Positions 21,626 through 29,200 of a stretch of 64,000 bases of DNA are shown piece by piece. Positions within the stretch are counted from its first letter, which is position 1; every line of letters starts with the position of its first letter. The notes beneath the pieces are model-generated. The model made no database searches. It was not told the DNA's origin and saw only the letters and a list, made by a program, of their open reading frames with translations. This stretch comes from Modestobacter muralis (GTDB lineage: Bacteria; Actinomycetota; Actinomycetes; Mycobacteriales; Geodermatophilaceae), in contig NZ_JAAGWH010000052.1 in NCBI RefSeq assembly GCF_010682105.1, forward strand, positions 42,390 to 106,389, given 5' to 3'. Both the position numbers and the translations under genes were made by a program.

Positions 21626-22281
21626 CCGGGCCCCGGGTCTTCCTCGTCGACGACCACGCGATGGTCCGCGCCGGGGTCCGCTCCGAGCTCGGGGACGACG
21701 TCCAGGTGGTGGGCGAGGCCGCCGACGTCGCCGGGGCGGTGGCGGGCATCCGGGCCACCGCACCGGACGTCGTCCTGCTCGACGTGCACCTGCCCGACGG
21801 CGGCGGGCGTGCCGTGCTGGAGACGCTGCGCGCCGAGCTCCCGGCGACCCGGTGGCTGGCGCTGTCGGTCTCCGACGCCGCCGAGGACGTCATCGCCGTC
21901 ATCCGGGCCGGCGCCCGCGGCTACGTCACCAAGACGATCTCCGGGCCCGACCTGCGCGACGCCGTGCGCCGGGTGGCCGAGGGCGACGTCGTGTTCAGCC
22001 CGCGACTGGCCGGCTTCGTGCTCGACGCGTTCGCCGCCTCCTCGGCCCCCGCGGCACCGGCGGAGGACCCCGCGGTCGACCCGGGGCTGGACCTGCTGTC
22101 GGCCCGCGAGCGGGAGGTCATGCAGCTGCTGGCCCGCGGCTACACCTACCGCGAGATCGGCGGCCGGCTGTTCATCTCGGTCAAGACCGTGGAGTCTCAC
22201 GCCTCCAACGTGCTGCGCAAGCTGCAGCTGTCCAACCGCAACGAGCTCACCCGCTGGGCGGCCACGAACCGACTGCTGTGA
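21622..22281 (+). CDS. NarL/LuxR-family response regulator
   Basis: A 219-residue regulator. The receiver domain has the acidic pair in FLVDDHAMV, the phospho-acceptor in VVLLDVHLPDGGG near residue 54 and the conserved lysine in YVTKTISG. The C-terminal LuxR helix-turn-helix (about 150-215) has LSAREREVMQLLARGYTYREIG and SVKTVESHASNVLRKL. It is co-translated with the PspC kinase (GTGA overlap), so the pair forms a two-component system, probably controlling the neighbouring PspC genes. The target is inferred only from position. Confidence 0.92.
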   Translation: MTGPRVFLVDDHAMVRAGVRSELGDDVQVVGEAADVAGAVAGIRATAPDVVLLDVHLPDGGGRAVLETLRAELPATRWLALSVSDAAEDVIAVIRAGARGYVTKTISGPDLRDAVRRVAEGDVVFSPRLAGFVLDAFAASSAPAAPAEDPAVDPGLDLLSAREREVMQLLARGYTYREIGGRLFISVKTVESHASNVLRKLQLSNRNELTRWAATNRLL

Positions 22282-22283
22282 GA

Positions 22284-22314
22284 CCCCCTCCCCGGGGCTC
22301 GACCGGTGAGGGGG
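22284..22314. terminator. Hairpin between the convergent response regulator and acetamidase genes
   Basis: CCCCCTCCCCGG (22284-22295) pairs with CCGGTGAGGGGG (22303-22314) with one mismatch and a seven-base loop. It starts three bases after the response regulator stop and ends seven before the facing stop. Confidence 0.7.
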
Positions 22315-22320
22315 CCGGGA

Positions 22321-23703
22321 TCAGCTGAAGTGGCTCTTGGGGATGACGCCGTGCACGCCCACCGTGCGGTCGACCACCTGGGAGACCTCGAAGTCCGCTG
22401 CGGCCGAGAGGTAGGCGTAGGCCACCTGCCGGTCCATGCCGAGGTCGGTCTCCAGGAAGTCCAGCGCGTTGACCACGGCCCGCCGGCTGGCGGTGTCCAG
22501 GTCGCTGCCCTGGCCGTTGCGGGACCCGTCGGGGTCCGACAGCCCGATCGGCACCCACGCGTCCGGCGTCTCGCCGAACGGGTACCGGTAGGCCACCGAC
22601 GGTGCGTCGCCCGAGCCGGGCTTGCAGACGGTGAGCCGGTAGGTGATCCGCAGCGACCCCTCCATCGCGGTGAGGGCCACCTCGCCGTTGCCCATCGACA
22701 TGTGCGGGTCGCCGGTGGAGAACAGCGCCCCCTCGGCGACCACCGGCACGTAGAAGGCCGAGCCGACGTTGAGGTGCTTCACGTCGATGTTGCCGCCACC
22801 GAGCGTCGGCGGGATCGAGTTCACCAGCGGGTCGTTGAGCTTCGCGGCGTCGCCGACGGTGGCGACCGCCATGAGCCCGGCGAAGGGGTCCAGCGGCCAG
22901 GCGACCTCGCCGCTGGTGCCCACCGGCAGGTGGGCGGTCGGGACGCCGCCACGGGCACGCCGGACCGGGGTGAAGACGGAGACGTTGCCGTAGCGGAGCG
23001 GGTCCTTCGTGCTCCGGCCGTCCTTCGTCCGCGGCATCGTCTCGGCCGCGCTGATGCCCTGGTCGGGGGAGAACTGGACGGCCAGCGCCCCCTTGCCGTG
23101 CCGGCTGGAGATGACGCCGTAGGGGACCCGGGGCATCGCCGAGAGGGGCTCGATCTTCAGCACGTCCCCGGGGCGGGCGCCCTCGACGTACACCGGTCCG
23201 GTGATGACGTGCGGCCCGTCGGCGTCGAAGTCCCGCTTGTGCCGGGCGTACCCCGCGGCGATGGCAACGGCATCGTCGAGCACCTGGTCGCGCGGCACGC
23301 CCTTGCCGGCGAACCAGGCGGCCGGGTCCCGGCCCTGGTCCTCCAGCAGGCCCTCGTGGCTCACCGTGTCGATGGTGATCGTCTGTCCGGAGCGCATCCG
23401 GACGACCGGTAGGTCCGTGGTGCGCGGCAGGTAGCCCCACAGCACCTCCTCGGGTCGGGAGGGCAGGTAGACGTCGCCGTCGATCGGGCCGGTGTCCGGC
23501 TGGAGGACCTGCCCGGGCAGCCGGGTGCGGGGCTTGGGGGTGGCTGCGGCCGGTGACGCGCTGGCGACACCGGCCGCCATGACGGCGCCGGTGGCCAGGG
23601 CGGCCCGGACGAAGGAGCGCCGACCCAGCCCCCGCTCGAGCACGCTGGCTGCGGTGGCCGGGTCGGGCTGGTCGGTGGGCAGGTCGTGCGAGCGGTCGGT
23701 CAA
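22321..23703 (-). CDS. Secreted acetamidase/formamidase family protein (Tat substrate)
   Basis: A 460-residue protein. The N-terminus has a twin-arginine signal (LGRRSFVRAALATGAVMAAG, about 26-50) followed by an alanine-rich cleavage region. The mature part fits the FmdA/AmdA amidohydrolase family: HEGLLEDQG, GPVYVEGARPGDVLKIEPL, FSTGDPHMSMGNGEVALTAMEG and an acidic patch with several His and Asp residues. The substrate could be a short aliphatic amide; that is family inference only. Export is unusual because most characterised members are cytoplasmic. Confidence 0.8.
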   Translation of the reverse strand: MTDRSHDLPTDQPDPATAASVLERGLGRRSFVRAALATGAVMAAGVASASPAAATPKPRTRLPGQVLQPDTGPIDGDVYLPSRPEEVLWGYLPRTTDLPVVRMRSGQTITIDTVSHEGLLEDQGRDPAAWFAGKGVPRDQVLDDAVAIAAGYARHKRDFDADGPHVITGPVYVEGARPGDVLKIEPLSAMPRVPYGVISSRHGKGALAVQFSPDQGISAAETMPRTKDGRSTKDPLRYGNVSVFTPVRRARGGVPTAHLPVGTSGEVAWPLDPFAGLMAVATVGDAAKLNDPLVNSIPPTLGGGNIDVKHLNVGSAFYVPVVAEGALFSTGDPHMSMGNGEVALTAMEGSLRITYRLTVCKPGSGDAPSVAYRYPFGETPDAWVPIGLSDPDGSRNGQGSDLDTASRRAVVNALDFLETDLGMDRQVAYAYLSAAADFEVSQVVDRTVGVHGVIPKSHFS

Positions 23704-23820
23704 CGTCTCTCCCGGTGCCTGGTCCTGGCGGTCGGGAGATGTCTACGGACGCTGTGTTGCCGCTGGGAGTCGGTGGCGAGACGTTCCGTCACACGCCACG
23801 CACGGACGCCGCGCGGTCCG

Positions 23821-24558
23821 TCAGCCGGTGTGGACGACCTGGAAGGCCTCGGCGAACCGGCCCTCGGGCAGGCCGTGGTCCTTCGCGGTCTGCCGCATCC
23901 AGCCGCCGACGAACTCCTGCAGTTGGCCCTCGGGCAGGTGGCTGACCTGGGTGACGTGGGACATCAGCGCGGCCCACTTGCGCTCGACCACGTCGGTGAC
24001 GTCGACGACGTGGTTCGGGTGCGGGCCGCCGCCGAGCCACACCTCGGAGACCGTCCACGCCTCCAGGCCCTCGTCGGCCAGCAGCTCGGGGTGGGCGAAG
24101 GGGTTGCGGGCGTCGGGGTAGACGGCGCGCAGCGTCGACTCCCCGGCGGTCATGTGGTCGGGGTGGCTGGCGCCGATCCGCTCGTAGAACCGCTCCGGCG
24201 AGCTGGTCAGCACCCGCTGCGGGCGCACCTGCCGGATGACCCGGCTGATGTCGCGGCGCAGTCCGAGCGTGGGCTCCAGCCGGCCGTCGGGGTAGCCGAG
24301 CCAGTGGAGGTCGGTCACGCCCACCGCGGCGGCCGCGGCGGTCTGCTCGGCCCGGCGCAGCACCGGCATCTGGTCGCGCGGGGTCTCGTCGAACCCGCCG
24401 GCGTCCCCGTCGGTGACCAGGCAGTAGCTGACCTGGGTGCCGGCTGCGGTCCACTGGGCCACGGTGCCGGCGCTGCCGAAGTCGACGTCGTCGGGGTGGG
24501 CGAGCACGCACAGGGCCCGCTCGACGTGCTCGGCAGGGGCGGTCGGCAGCGGCATCAC
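23821..24558 (-). CDS. PIG-L family deacetylase
   Basis: A 245-residue zinc-dependent N-acetyl deacetylase of the MshB/BshB/Mca group. The metal motif AHPDD is in CVLAHPDDVDFGSAG, and HPDHMTAGESTL carries the third ligand. The size and acidic C-terminus fit the family, but whether it acts on mycothiol intermediates, GlcNAc lipids or antibiotics cannot be told. GTG 24558 is seven bases from a TAGGCT hexamer on the minus strand and is likely a leaderless start. ATG 24555 is the next codon and may be annotated instead. Confidence 0.85.
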   Translation of the reverse strand: MMPLPTAPAEHVERALCVLAHPDDVDFGSAGTVAQWTAAGTQVSYCLVTDGDAGGFDETPRDQMPVLRRAEQTAAAAAVGVTDLHWLGYPDGRLEPTLGLRRDISRVIRQVRPQRVLTSSPERFYERIGASHPDHMTAGESTLRAVYPDARNPFAHPELLADEGLEAWTVSEVWLGGGPHPNHVVDVTDVVERKWAALMSHVTQVSHLPEGQLQEFVGGWMRQTAKDHGLPEGRFAEAFQVVHTG

Positions 24559-24607
24559 GCCCGCGAGCCTAAGCAGCCGTCCGGGCACCCCGGGACGGGG
24601 TCCGCCG

Positions 24608-24868
24608 TCACAGGCGGCCGCGGCCCAGGCGCAGCAGCATCATCCCCAGCGCGACGCCGTCCGGGCCCAGCGCGGTGCGGAAGCGGTCCAGCACCCGCTG
24701 CTCGCGCGACAGCGACAACCGGGTGCCACCACTGGCCGAGCGCAGGGCGCCGATCTGCTGGGAGACGGCCAGCCGGCGCTGCACGAGCTCGATGATCTGG
24801 GCGTCGCAGGAGTCGATCTCGCCGCGCAGCGCGTCGATCTGGGCGGCCGGGTCGGTGCTGGTGGTCAT
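24608..24868 (-). CDS. aroQ: Chorismate mutase, AroQ class (monofunctional)
   Basis: An 86-residue helical enzyme that converts chorismate to prephenate for phenylalanine and tyrosine synthesis. Seen are IDALRGEIDSCDAQIIELVQRR (first helix, with the active-site arginine), QIGALRSASGG and the C-terminal LGPDGVALGMMLLRLGRGRL. The ending closely resembles M. tuberculosis Rv0948c, which is also divergent from the pcrA/uvrD1 gene. ATG 24868 has GGAGG five bases upstream. The leader contains a candidate short peptide and a strong hairpin, suggesting attenuation. Confidence 0.92.
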   Translation of the reverse strand: MTTSTDPAAQIDALRGEIDSCDAQIIELVQRRLAVSQQIGALRSASGGTRLSLSREQRVLDRFRTALGPDGVALGMMLLRLGRGRL

Positions 24869-24914
24869 CAGGTCCTCCGGGGCGGTGGTGGCCGTCGGAA
24901 CCCGGAGACGAGGA

Positions 24915-24942
24915 ACGCCCCGGGGCCGTCGGCCCGGGGCGT
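24915..24942 (-). terminator. Attenuator-like hairpin in the chorismate mutase leader
   Basis: ACGCCCCGGG and CCCGGGGCGT pair around an inner GCC/GGC, giving a stem of about 13 bp. On the minus strand it is followed by TTCCT. It lies 46 bases before the chorismate mutase ATG and after a 20-codon reading frame. No other gene ends here, so its natural role is conditional termination within the leader. Confidence 0.65.
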
Positions 24943-24958
24943 CGTGTGCGGTGGCTGG

Positions 24959-25021
24959 TCAGCCAGCGGTCACGGACACCGGGGACCGGTGGCCGTAGGA
25001 AAAGCGTCGCTGGCTGAGCAC
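24959..25021 (-). CDS. Candidate leader peptide of chorismate mutase
   Basis: A 20-codon frame from GTG at 25021 to TGA reads VLSQRRFSYGHRSPVSVTAG. It contains one Phe and one Tyr close together (RFSYGH), the end products of the pathway. A CAGACT hexamer (25028-25033) ends six bases before the GTG, so the transcript could start on the GTG itself; no Shine-Dalgarno is present. The peptide start region (AGCCAGCG, 25008-25015) can pair with CGCTGGCT at its end (24961-24968), and TGGCT there can instead pair with AGCCA just after the stop, an arrangement suited to attenuation. It is a prediction from one sequence. Confidence 0.45.
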   Translation of the reverse strand: MLSQRRFSYGHRSPVSVTAG

Positions 25022-25113
25022 GTCGGCAGTCTGGCACGGACGGCGTCCGGCGCGCCACCGGTCACGCCCGTCGCACCCGTTCCACAGGGGCGGGGAACGT
25101 CGGCCCCTCGGCT

Positions 25114-25119
25114 TACAGT
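25114..25119 (+). promoter_or_regulatory. Candidate -10 hexamer for pcrA
   Basis: TACAGT lies nine bases before an ATG at 25129 that opens a 20-codon frame, and 68 bases before the pcrA ATG. A transcript from here would have a near-leaderless short frame in front of pcrA. Confidence 0.4.
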
Positions 25120-25128
25120 GGCGGGGTC

Positions 25129-25191
25129 ATGAACTCACCCCACGAAGACGCTCCGCTGGCGCTCCGCGTTGTCGCGGGGGCCCCGAGATGA
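25129..25191 (+). CDS. Candidate short upstream frame overlapping the pcrA start
   Basis: ATG at 25129 opens a 20-codon frame (MNSPHEDAPLALRVVAGAPR) whose TGA overlaps the ATG of pcrA in an ATGA arrangement. The pcrA ATG has no good Shine-Dalgarno of its own, so termination-reinitiation is possible. The frame lies in low-complexity GCTCCGCTGGCGCTCCGC sequence, so coincidence is a real alternative. Confidence 0.3.
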   Translation: MNSPHEDAPLALRVVAGAPR

Positions 25192-27479
25192 GCAGCTCGC
25201 AGATCTCTCTCCCCGGCACCGAGACCGTCCACCGTCAGGCGTCCGGCCAGATCGGTCGCGAGCTGGACCGGATGCTCGCCGGCCTCAACGGCCCGCAGCG
25301 CCAGGCGACCGTGCACGAGGGCAGCCCGCTGCTCATCGTCGCGGGTGCGGGGTCGGGCAAGACCCGGGTGCTCACCCACCGGATCGCCTACCTGCTGGGC
25401 GCCCGCGGCGTGCAGCCCGGCGAGATCATGGCGATCACCTTCACCAACAAGGCCGCCGGCGAGATGAAGGAGCGTGTCGCCTCTCTCGTCGGCCCGCGTG
25501 CCCGGGCGATGTGGGTCTCGACGTTCCACTCGATGTGCGTGCGGATCCTGCGCGCCGAGGCCGCCAAGCTCGGCATGAAGACCTCGTTCACCATCTACGA
25601 CCAGGGCGACTCGGTCCGGCTGATGACGATGGTGGCCCGCGACCTGGACCTGGACAGCAAGCGGTATCCCGGCCGCAGCCTGGCCAACCAGGTGTCGAAC
25701 CTGAAGAACGAGCTCATCGACGAGGAGTCCTACGCCCCGGAGACGGCGCCGGAGAAGGTGCTCAAGGAGGCGTACACGCTCTACCAGCGCCGCCTGCGCG
25801 AGGCCCACGCGATGGACTTCGACGACCTGATCATGACCACGGTCCACCTGCTCCAGGCCTTCCCCGACGTCGCCGAGCACTACCGGCGCCGGTTCCGGCA
25901 CGTGCTGGTCGACGAGTACCAGGACACCAACCACGCGCAGTACGTGCTGGTCCGCGAGCTGGTCGGCACCGCCGGCGGCCCGGTCCCGCCGGCCGAGCTG
26001 TGCGTGGTCGGTGACGCCGACCAGTCGATCTACGCCTTCCGCGGCGCCACGATCCGCAACATCGACGAGTTCGAGCGCGACTACCCCGAGGCCACCACGA
26101 TCGTGCTGGAGCAGAACTACCGCTCCACCCAGCGGATCCTGCGTGCGGCCAACCAGGTCATCGCCCGCAACACCGCCCGCCGGCCGAAGAACCTGTGGTC
26201 GGAGGCCGGCGACGGCGAGATGATCCAGGGCTACGTCGCCGAGAACGAGCACGACGAGGCCGCCTGGGTCGCCGAGCAGATCGACGCGCTCACCGACGAG
26301 GGGCTGGCCCAGCCCAAGGACATCGCGGTCTTCTACCGCACCAACAACGCCTCCCGCGTCTTCGAGGAGGTGTTCATCCGGGTCGGCATGCCCTACAAGG
26401 TCGTCGGCGGGGTGCGCTTCTACGAGCGCCGCGAGGTCCGGGACGCCGTGGCCTACCTCAAGGTGGTCGCGAACCCCGACGACGTCGTCAGCCTGCGCCG
26501 GGTGCTCAACACGCCCAAGCGCGGCATCGGCGAGCGGGCCGAGTCCGCCGTCGAGCGGTTCGCCGACCGGGAGCGCATCCCGTTCGCCTCGGCCCTGCGC
26601 CGGACGTCGGAGATCGGCGAGCTGGCCACCCGCTCGGCGAAGGCCATCGCGGAGTTCGTGTCCCTGCTGGAGGAGTTCGAGCACCTCGTCGCCACCGGCT
26701 CCGGCCCGGCCGCCCTGCTGGAGAGCATCCTCGAGCGCACCGGCTACCTCACCGAGCTGGCGGTCAGCACCGACCCGCAGGACGAGGGCCGGGTCGACAA
26801 CCTCAACGAGCTGGTCTCGGTGGCCGCGGAGTTCGAGGCGGCCAACCCCAACGGCACGGTCACCGACTTCCTCGAGCAGGTCTCCCTGGTCGCCGACGCC
26901 GACCAGATCCCGGTCACCGGCGACGAGGCCGGTGTCGTCACCCTGATGACGCTGCACACCGCCAAGGGCCTGGAGTTCCCGGTCGTCTTCCTCACCGCGC
27001 TGGAGGACGGCGTCTTCCCGCACCTGCGTGCCCTCGGCGACCCGCGGGAGCTGGAGGAGGAGCGGCGGCTGGCCTACGTCGGCATCACCCGGGCCCGCCA
27101 GCGGCTGTTCCTGTCCCGGGCCACCATCCGCACCAGCTGGGGGCAGCCGGCCTACAACCCGCCGTCCCGGTTCCTCGACGAGCTGCCGACCGACGCCGTC
27201 CAGTGGACCGGCTCGCAGCCGGTGAGCAGCTCGCCGATGAGCTCGGCGCAGTCGCGGGTGGCGGCCACGGGCCTGTCCACCGGCGGGCTGCGCGGCGGGG
27301 CGGGCAACCGCCCGGTGATCAACGTCGAGATCGGCGACCGGGTCAGCCACGACGCGTTCGGGCTGGGCACCGTCGTGGAGATCAACGGCGCCGGTGACAA
27401 GGCGCAGGCCACGGTCGACTTCGGCTCCGGCGGCACAAAGCGGCTCGTGCTGCGCTACGCCCCCCTCGTCAAGCTCTGA
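25188..27479 (+). CDS. pcrA: ATP-dependent DNA helicase PcrA/UvrD
   Basis: A 763-residue superfamily 1A 3'-5' helicase for repair and replication-fork maintenance. All motifs are in order: I GAGSGKTRVLTHR, Ia AITFTNKAAGEMKER, II VLVDEYQDTNHAQY, III GDADQSIYAFRGA, IV EQNYRS, V MTLHTAKGLEFPVVF, VI AYVGITRARQRLFL. The last 55 residues form the Tudor-like RNA-polymerase-interacting domain (VEIGDRVSHDAFGLGTVVEI). It is divergent from chorismate mutase, as in M. tuberculosis (Rv0949 and Rv0948c). Confidence 0.97.
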   Translation: MSSSQISLPGTETVHRQASGQIGRELDRMLAGLNGPQRQATVHEGSPLLIVAGAGSGKTRVLTHRIAYLLGARGVQPGEIMAITFTNKAAGEMKERVASLVGPRARAMWVSTFHSMCVRILRAEAAKLGMKTSFTIYDQGDSVRLMTMVARDLDLDSKRYPGRSLANQVSNLKNELIDEESYAPETAPEKVLKEAYTLYQRRLREAHAMDFDDLIMTTVHLLQAFPDVAEHYRRRFRHVLVDEYQDTNHAQYVLVRELVGTAGGPVPPAELCVVGDADQSIYAFRGATIRNIDEFERDYPEATTIVLEQNYRSTQRILRAANQVIARNTARRPKNLWSEAGDGEMIQGYVAENEHDEAAWVAEQIDALTDEGLAQPKDIAVFYRTNNASRVFEEVFIRVGMPYKVVGGVRFYERREVRDAVAYLKVVANPDDVVSLRRVLNTPKRGIGERAESAVERFADRERIPFASALRRTSEIGELATRSAKAIAEFVSLLEEFEHLVATGSGPAALLESILERTGYLTELAVSTDPQDEGRVDNLNELVSVAAEFEAANPNGTVTDFLEQVSLVADADQIPVTGDEAGVVTLMTLHTAKGLEFPVVFLTALEDGVFPHLRALGDPRELEEERRLAYVGITRARQRLFLSRATIRTSWGQPAYNPPSRFLDELPTDAVQWTGSQPVSSSPMSSAQSRVAATGLSTGGLRGGAGNRPVINVEIGDRVSHDAFGLGTVVEINGAGDKAQATVDFGSGGTKRLVLRYAPLVKL

Positions 27480-27540
27480 AGAAGGACCTCGGCGCCCCCC
27501 ACGCCACGCTGCGCGCGGCGCGGGCCCCTGCGCCGGGGCC
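27480..27540 (+). repeat. Composite palindromic element after pcrA
   Basis: AGAAGGACCTCGGCGC follows the stop at once; the outer arm CCTCGGCGC pairs with GCGCCGGGG (one G-T pair). The inner part GCCACGCTGCGCGCGGCG folds on itself. It belongs to the family seen after purH, mdh, sucD and deoA. Confidence 0.65.
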
Positions 27541-27558
27541 GGGGGCAGCGGGGTCCTC

Positions 27559-27915
27559 TCATCCGTCGCCCTCGAAGCCGATGAGCCAGTGGACGCCGAA
27601 GCGGTCGACCACCCGGCCGCCGGCCGCGAGGTCGGTGAACCAGGCGCGCAGGGTGGCCGGATCGGCGGCGCCCAGCAGTGCCCACACCAGGCCCGCGGAC
27701 GTGAAGACCGGCTCGTCCCCGGCCACGTCGGCGGCGAACAGCGCGACCGGGCCGTCGACCAGGTACCCGTGGCCCACCGCGTCGGCCGGGCCGTCCTCGC
27801 GCCCGAGGTCGGCGAAGGAGTGCACCGCGAACCCGCAGCCGACGACCTCCGCGTAGGAGGGCAGCGCTGCGCGCGCGGTGCCGGGCAGGTGCAGGTACGG
27901 CGTCGGGGCGGTCAT
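27559..27915 (-). CDS. VOC-superfamily protein (PhnB-like)
   Basis: A 118-residue protein with the alpha-beta pattern of the vicinal oxygen chelate / PhnB-like fold: it begins APTPYLHLPGTARAALPSYAEVVGC and ends with VVDRFGVHWLIGFEG, the FGxxWxI motif of the PhnB group. The function is unknown. It stands alone between pcrA and the M23 peptidase gene, both facing away or converging. Confidence 0.75.
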   Translation of the reverse strand: MTAPTPYLHLPGTARAALPSYAEVVGCGFAVHSFADLGREDGPADAVGHGYLVDGPVALFAADVAGDEPVFTSAGLVWALLGAADPATLRAWFTDLAAGGRVVDRFGVHWLIGFEGDG

Positions 27916-27952
27916 GCGCCCGCAGCGCAGGGGCGCCGGCGCCGGCGCCGCC

Positions 27953-28945
27953 TCAGCTGACGGTGAGGCCCCGCTCGCCCAGCCACTCCTCCGGGTCGAT
28001 CGGCTTGCCCTTCATGCCGCCGCTGTGGATCTCGTAGTGCACGTGCGGCCCGGTCGACTGGCCCTCGTTGCCGACCTTGGCGATCTGCTGGCCTGCGGAG
28101 ACGACGTCCCCGGCCTTCACGCTGTAGTAGCGCATGTGCCCGTAGATGTGGACGTTGCCGTCGGCGTCCTGGACGTAGACGGCGTACCCGTAGCCCGAGG
28201 CCGCGCCGGCCCGCAGCACGACACCGTCGGCGGCCGCGAAGATCGGCGTGCCCAGCGGGGCGGCGAGGTCGATGCCCCAGTGCATGGTGCCCCAGCGCTG
28301 GCAGAAGCAGGTGCTGAGCCAGCCGTCGGTGGGAACGACGAAGTCGGGCTCGCGGGCGGCCCGGGAGGCGGCGATCTCGCTGAGCCGGGCCTGGGCCTCC
28401 GCCTGGCTGATCTCACCGCGGGCGCCCTCGACGTCCACGCCACCGGCGAAGCTGGCGTCGCCCAGTCCCAGCCCGTAGTCCTGGCCGGAGACGACCGACA
28501 CCGGTGCCGCCGTGCCGCTGCCGAGCAGCGCGGCGGCGATGGCGCCCACGACGGCGGCGGCCAGCAGCAGCGGCGCGCGACGGGCCGGAGGGCGCACACC
28601 CCGGTGGGCTGGAGCGGTGGCGGCGACAGCAGCGAGGGCGGTGGGTGCCGTGGCCGGGCCGGCGACCGGGGCCGGGGCCGGGGCGATGGCACCGGCCGGG
28701 GCGATGGCCGGGGCCGGCGTCGGGGGGAGGGGAGCGGGGGACTCGGTGGTCCCGGGGGCCGCTGCGGCGGGGGCCGGTGGGGTGTCGGTGCCGGTGGCGC
28801 CCTGGGTCGCGGCCCACTCGCCGTCCCAGTCGACGTCGGCGACCAGGGCCTCGGCCCAGCCGGGGCCGGCCGGTTCGACGGACAGGACGGCATCGAGGCC
28901 GTCCTCGGGCCGCGTGCGGCCGACGAGCTCACGGAGACGGGACAA
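27953..28945 (-). CDS. M23 family metallopeptidase (peptidoglycan endopeptidase-like), membrane-anchored
   Basis: A 330-residue protein. A cytoplasmic N-terminus rich in Ala and Pro (about 45-120) leads to one transmembrane segment (PLLLAAAVVGAIAAALLGSG, about 125-144). The C-terminal M23 LytM domain has the zinc ligand motif HWGIDLAAPLGTPI, the IYGHM region and the HVHYEI motif, so it looks catalytically intact. I chose TTG 28945 because GGGAAGGTG stands just ahead of it; an upstream in-frame ATG exists at 28996. It is equivalent to Rv0950c beside pcrA. Expected location is the outer face of the membrane. Confidence 0.85.
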   Translation of the reverse strand: MSRLRELVGRTRPEDGLDAVLSVEPAGPGWAEALVADVDWDGEWAATQGATGTDTPPAPAAAAPGTTESPAPLPPTPAPAIAPAGAIAPAPAPVAGPATAPTALAAVAATAPAHRGVRPPARRAPLLLAAAVVGAIAAALLGSGTAAPVSVVSGQDYGLGLGDASFAGGVDVEGARGEISQAEAQARLSEIAASRAAREPDFVVPTDGWLSTCFCQRWGTMHWGIDLAAPLGTPIFAAADGVVLRAGAASGYGYAVYVQDADGNVHIYGHMRYYSVKAGDVVSAGQQIAKVGNEGQSTGPHVHYEIHSGGMKGKPIDPEEWLGERGLTVS

Positions 28946-29200
28946 CAGGCACCTTCCCGGGGACGCCACGGGGGGAGCCGTGGGCCTGACGTGCACCAGA
29001 CGGTCAAGTGATCGGCAGGTGCGCGGAGCAGTGGGACCACCGGGTGGCAGATCCTGCTGCTGTCGTCCCCGGACGCTACGGAGAGCTACGGAGAGGGACC
29101 ATCACCTCACGCCGCGTGTCGCTCCCCTCGACGCACAGTGACCCCATCCGTCCCACCAGCCCCCTCCGGAGTCACACCGACCCCAGCCGGCGCAGGGTGC
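28946..29200. other. Upstream region of the M23 peptidase gene, with a short tandem repeat
   Basis: The 255 bases between the M23 and lipase genes hold a perfect 10-bp tandem duplication, GCTACGGAGA at 29075-29084 and 29085-29094. I looked for a c-di-AMP riboswitch, common before cell-wall hydrolases, and saw no convincing match. Confidence 0.4.

Noticed and set aside
28504..29141. Gly/Ala-rich frames on the plus strand opposite the M23 peptidase gene
   Set aside because: Their repeats arise from the complementary reading of the Pro/Ala linker of the M23 protein, and they have no start signals or family motifs.
28946..29200. c-di-AMP (ydaO-type) riboswitch before the M23 peptidase gene
   Set aside because: The location would fit, but I could not find the conserved core on the minus strand; only a 10-bp tandem repeat is clear.
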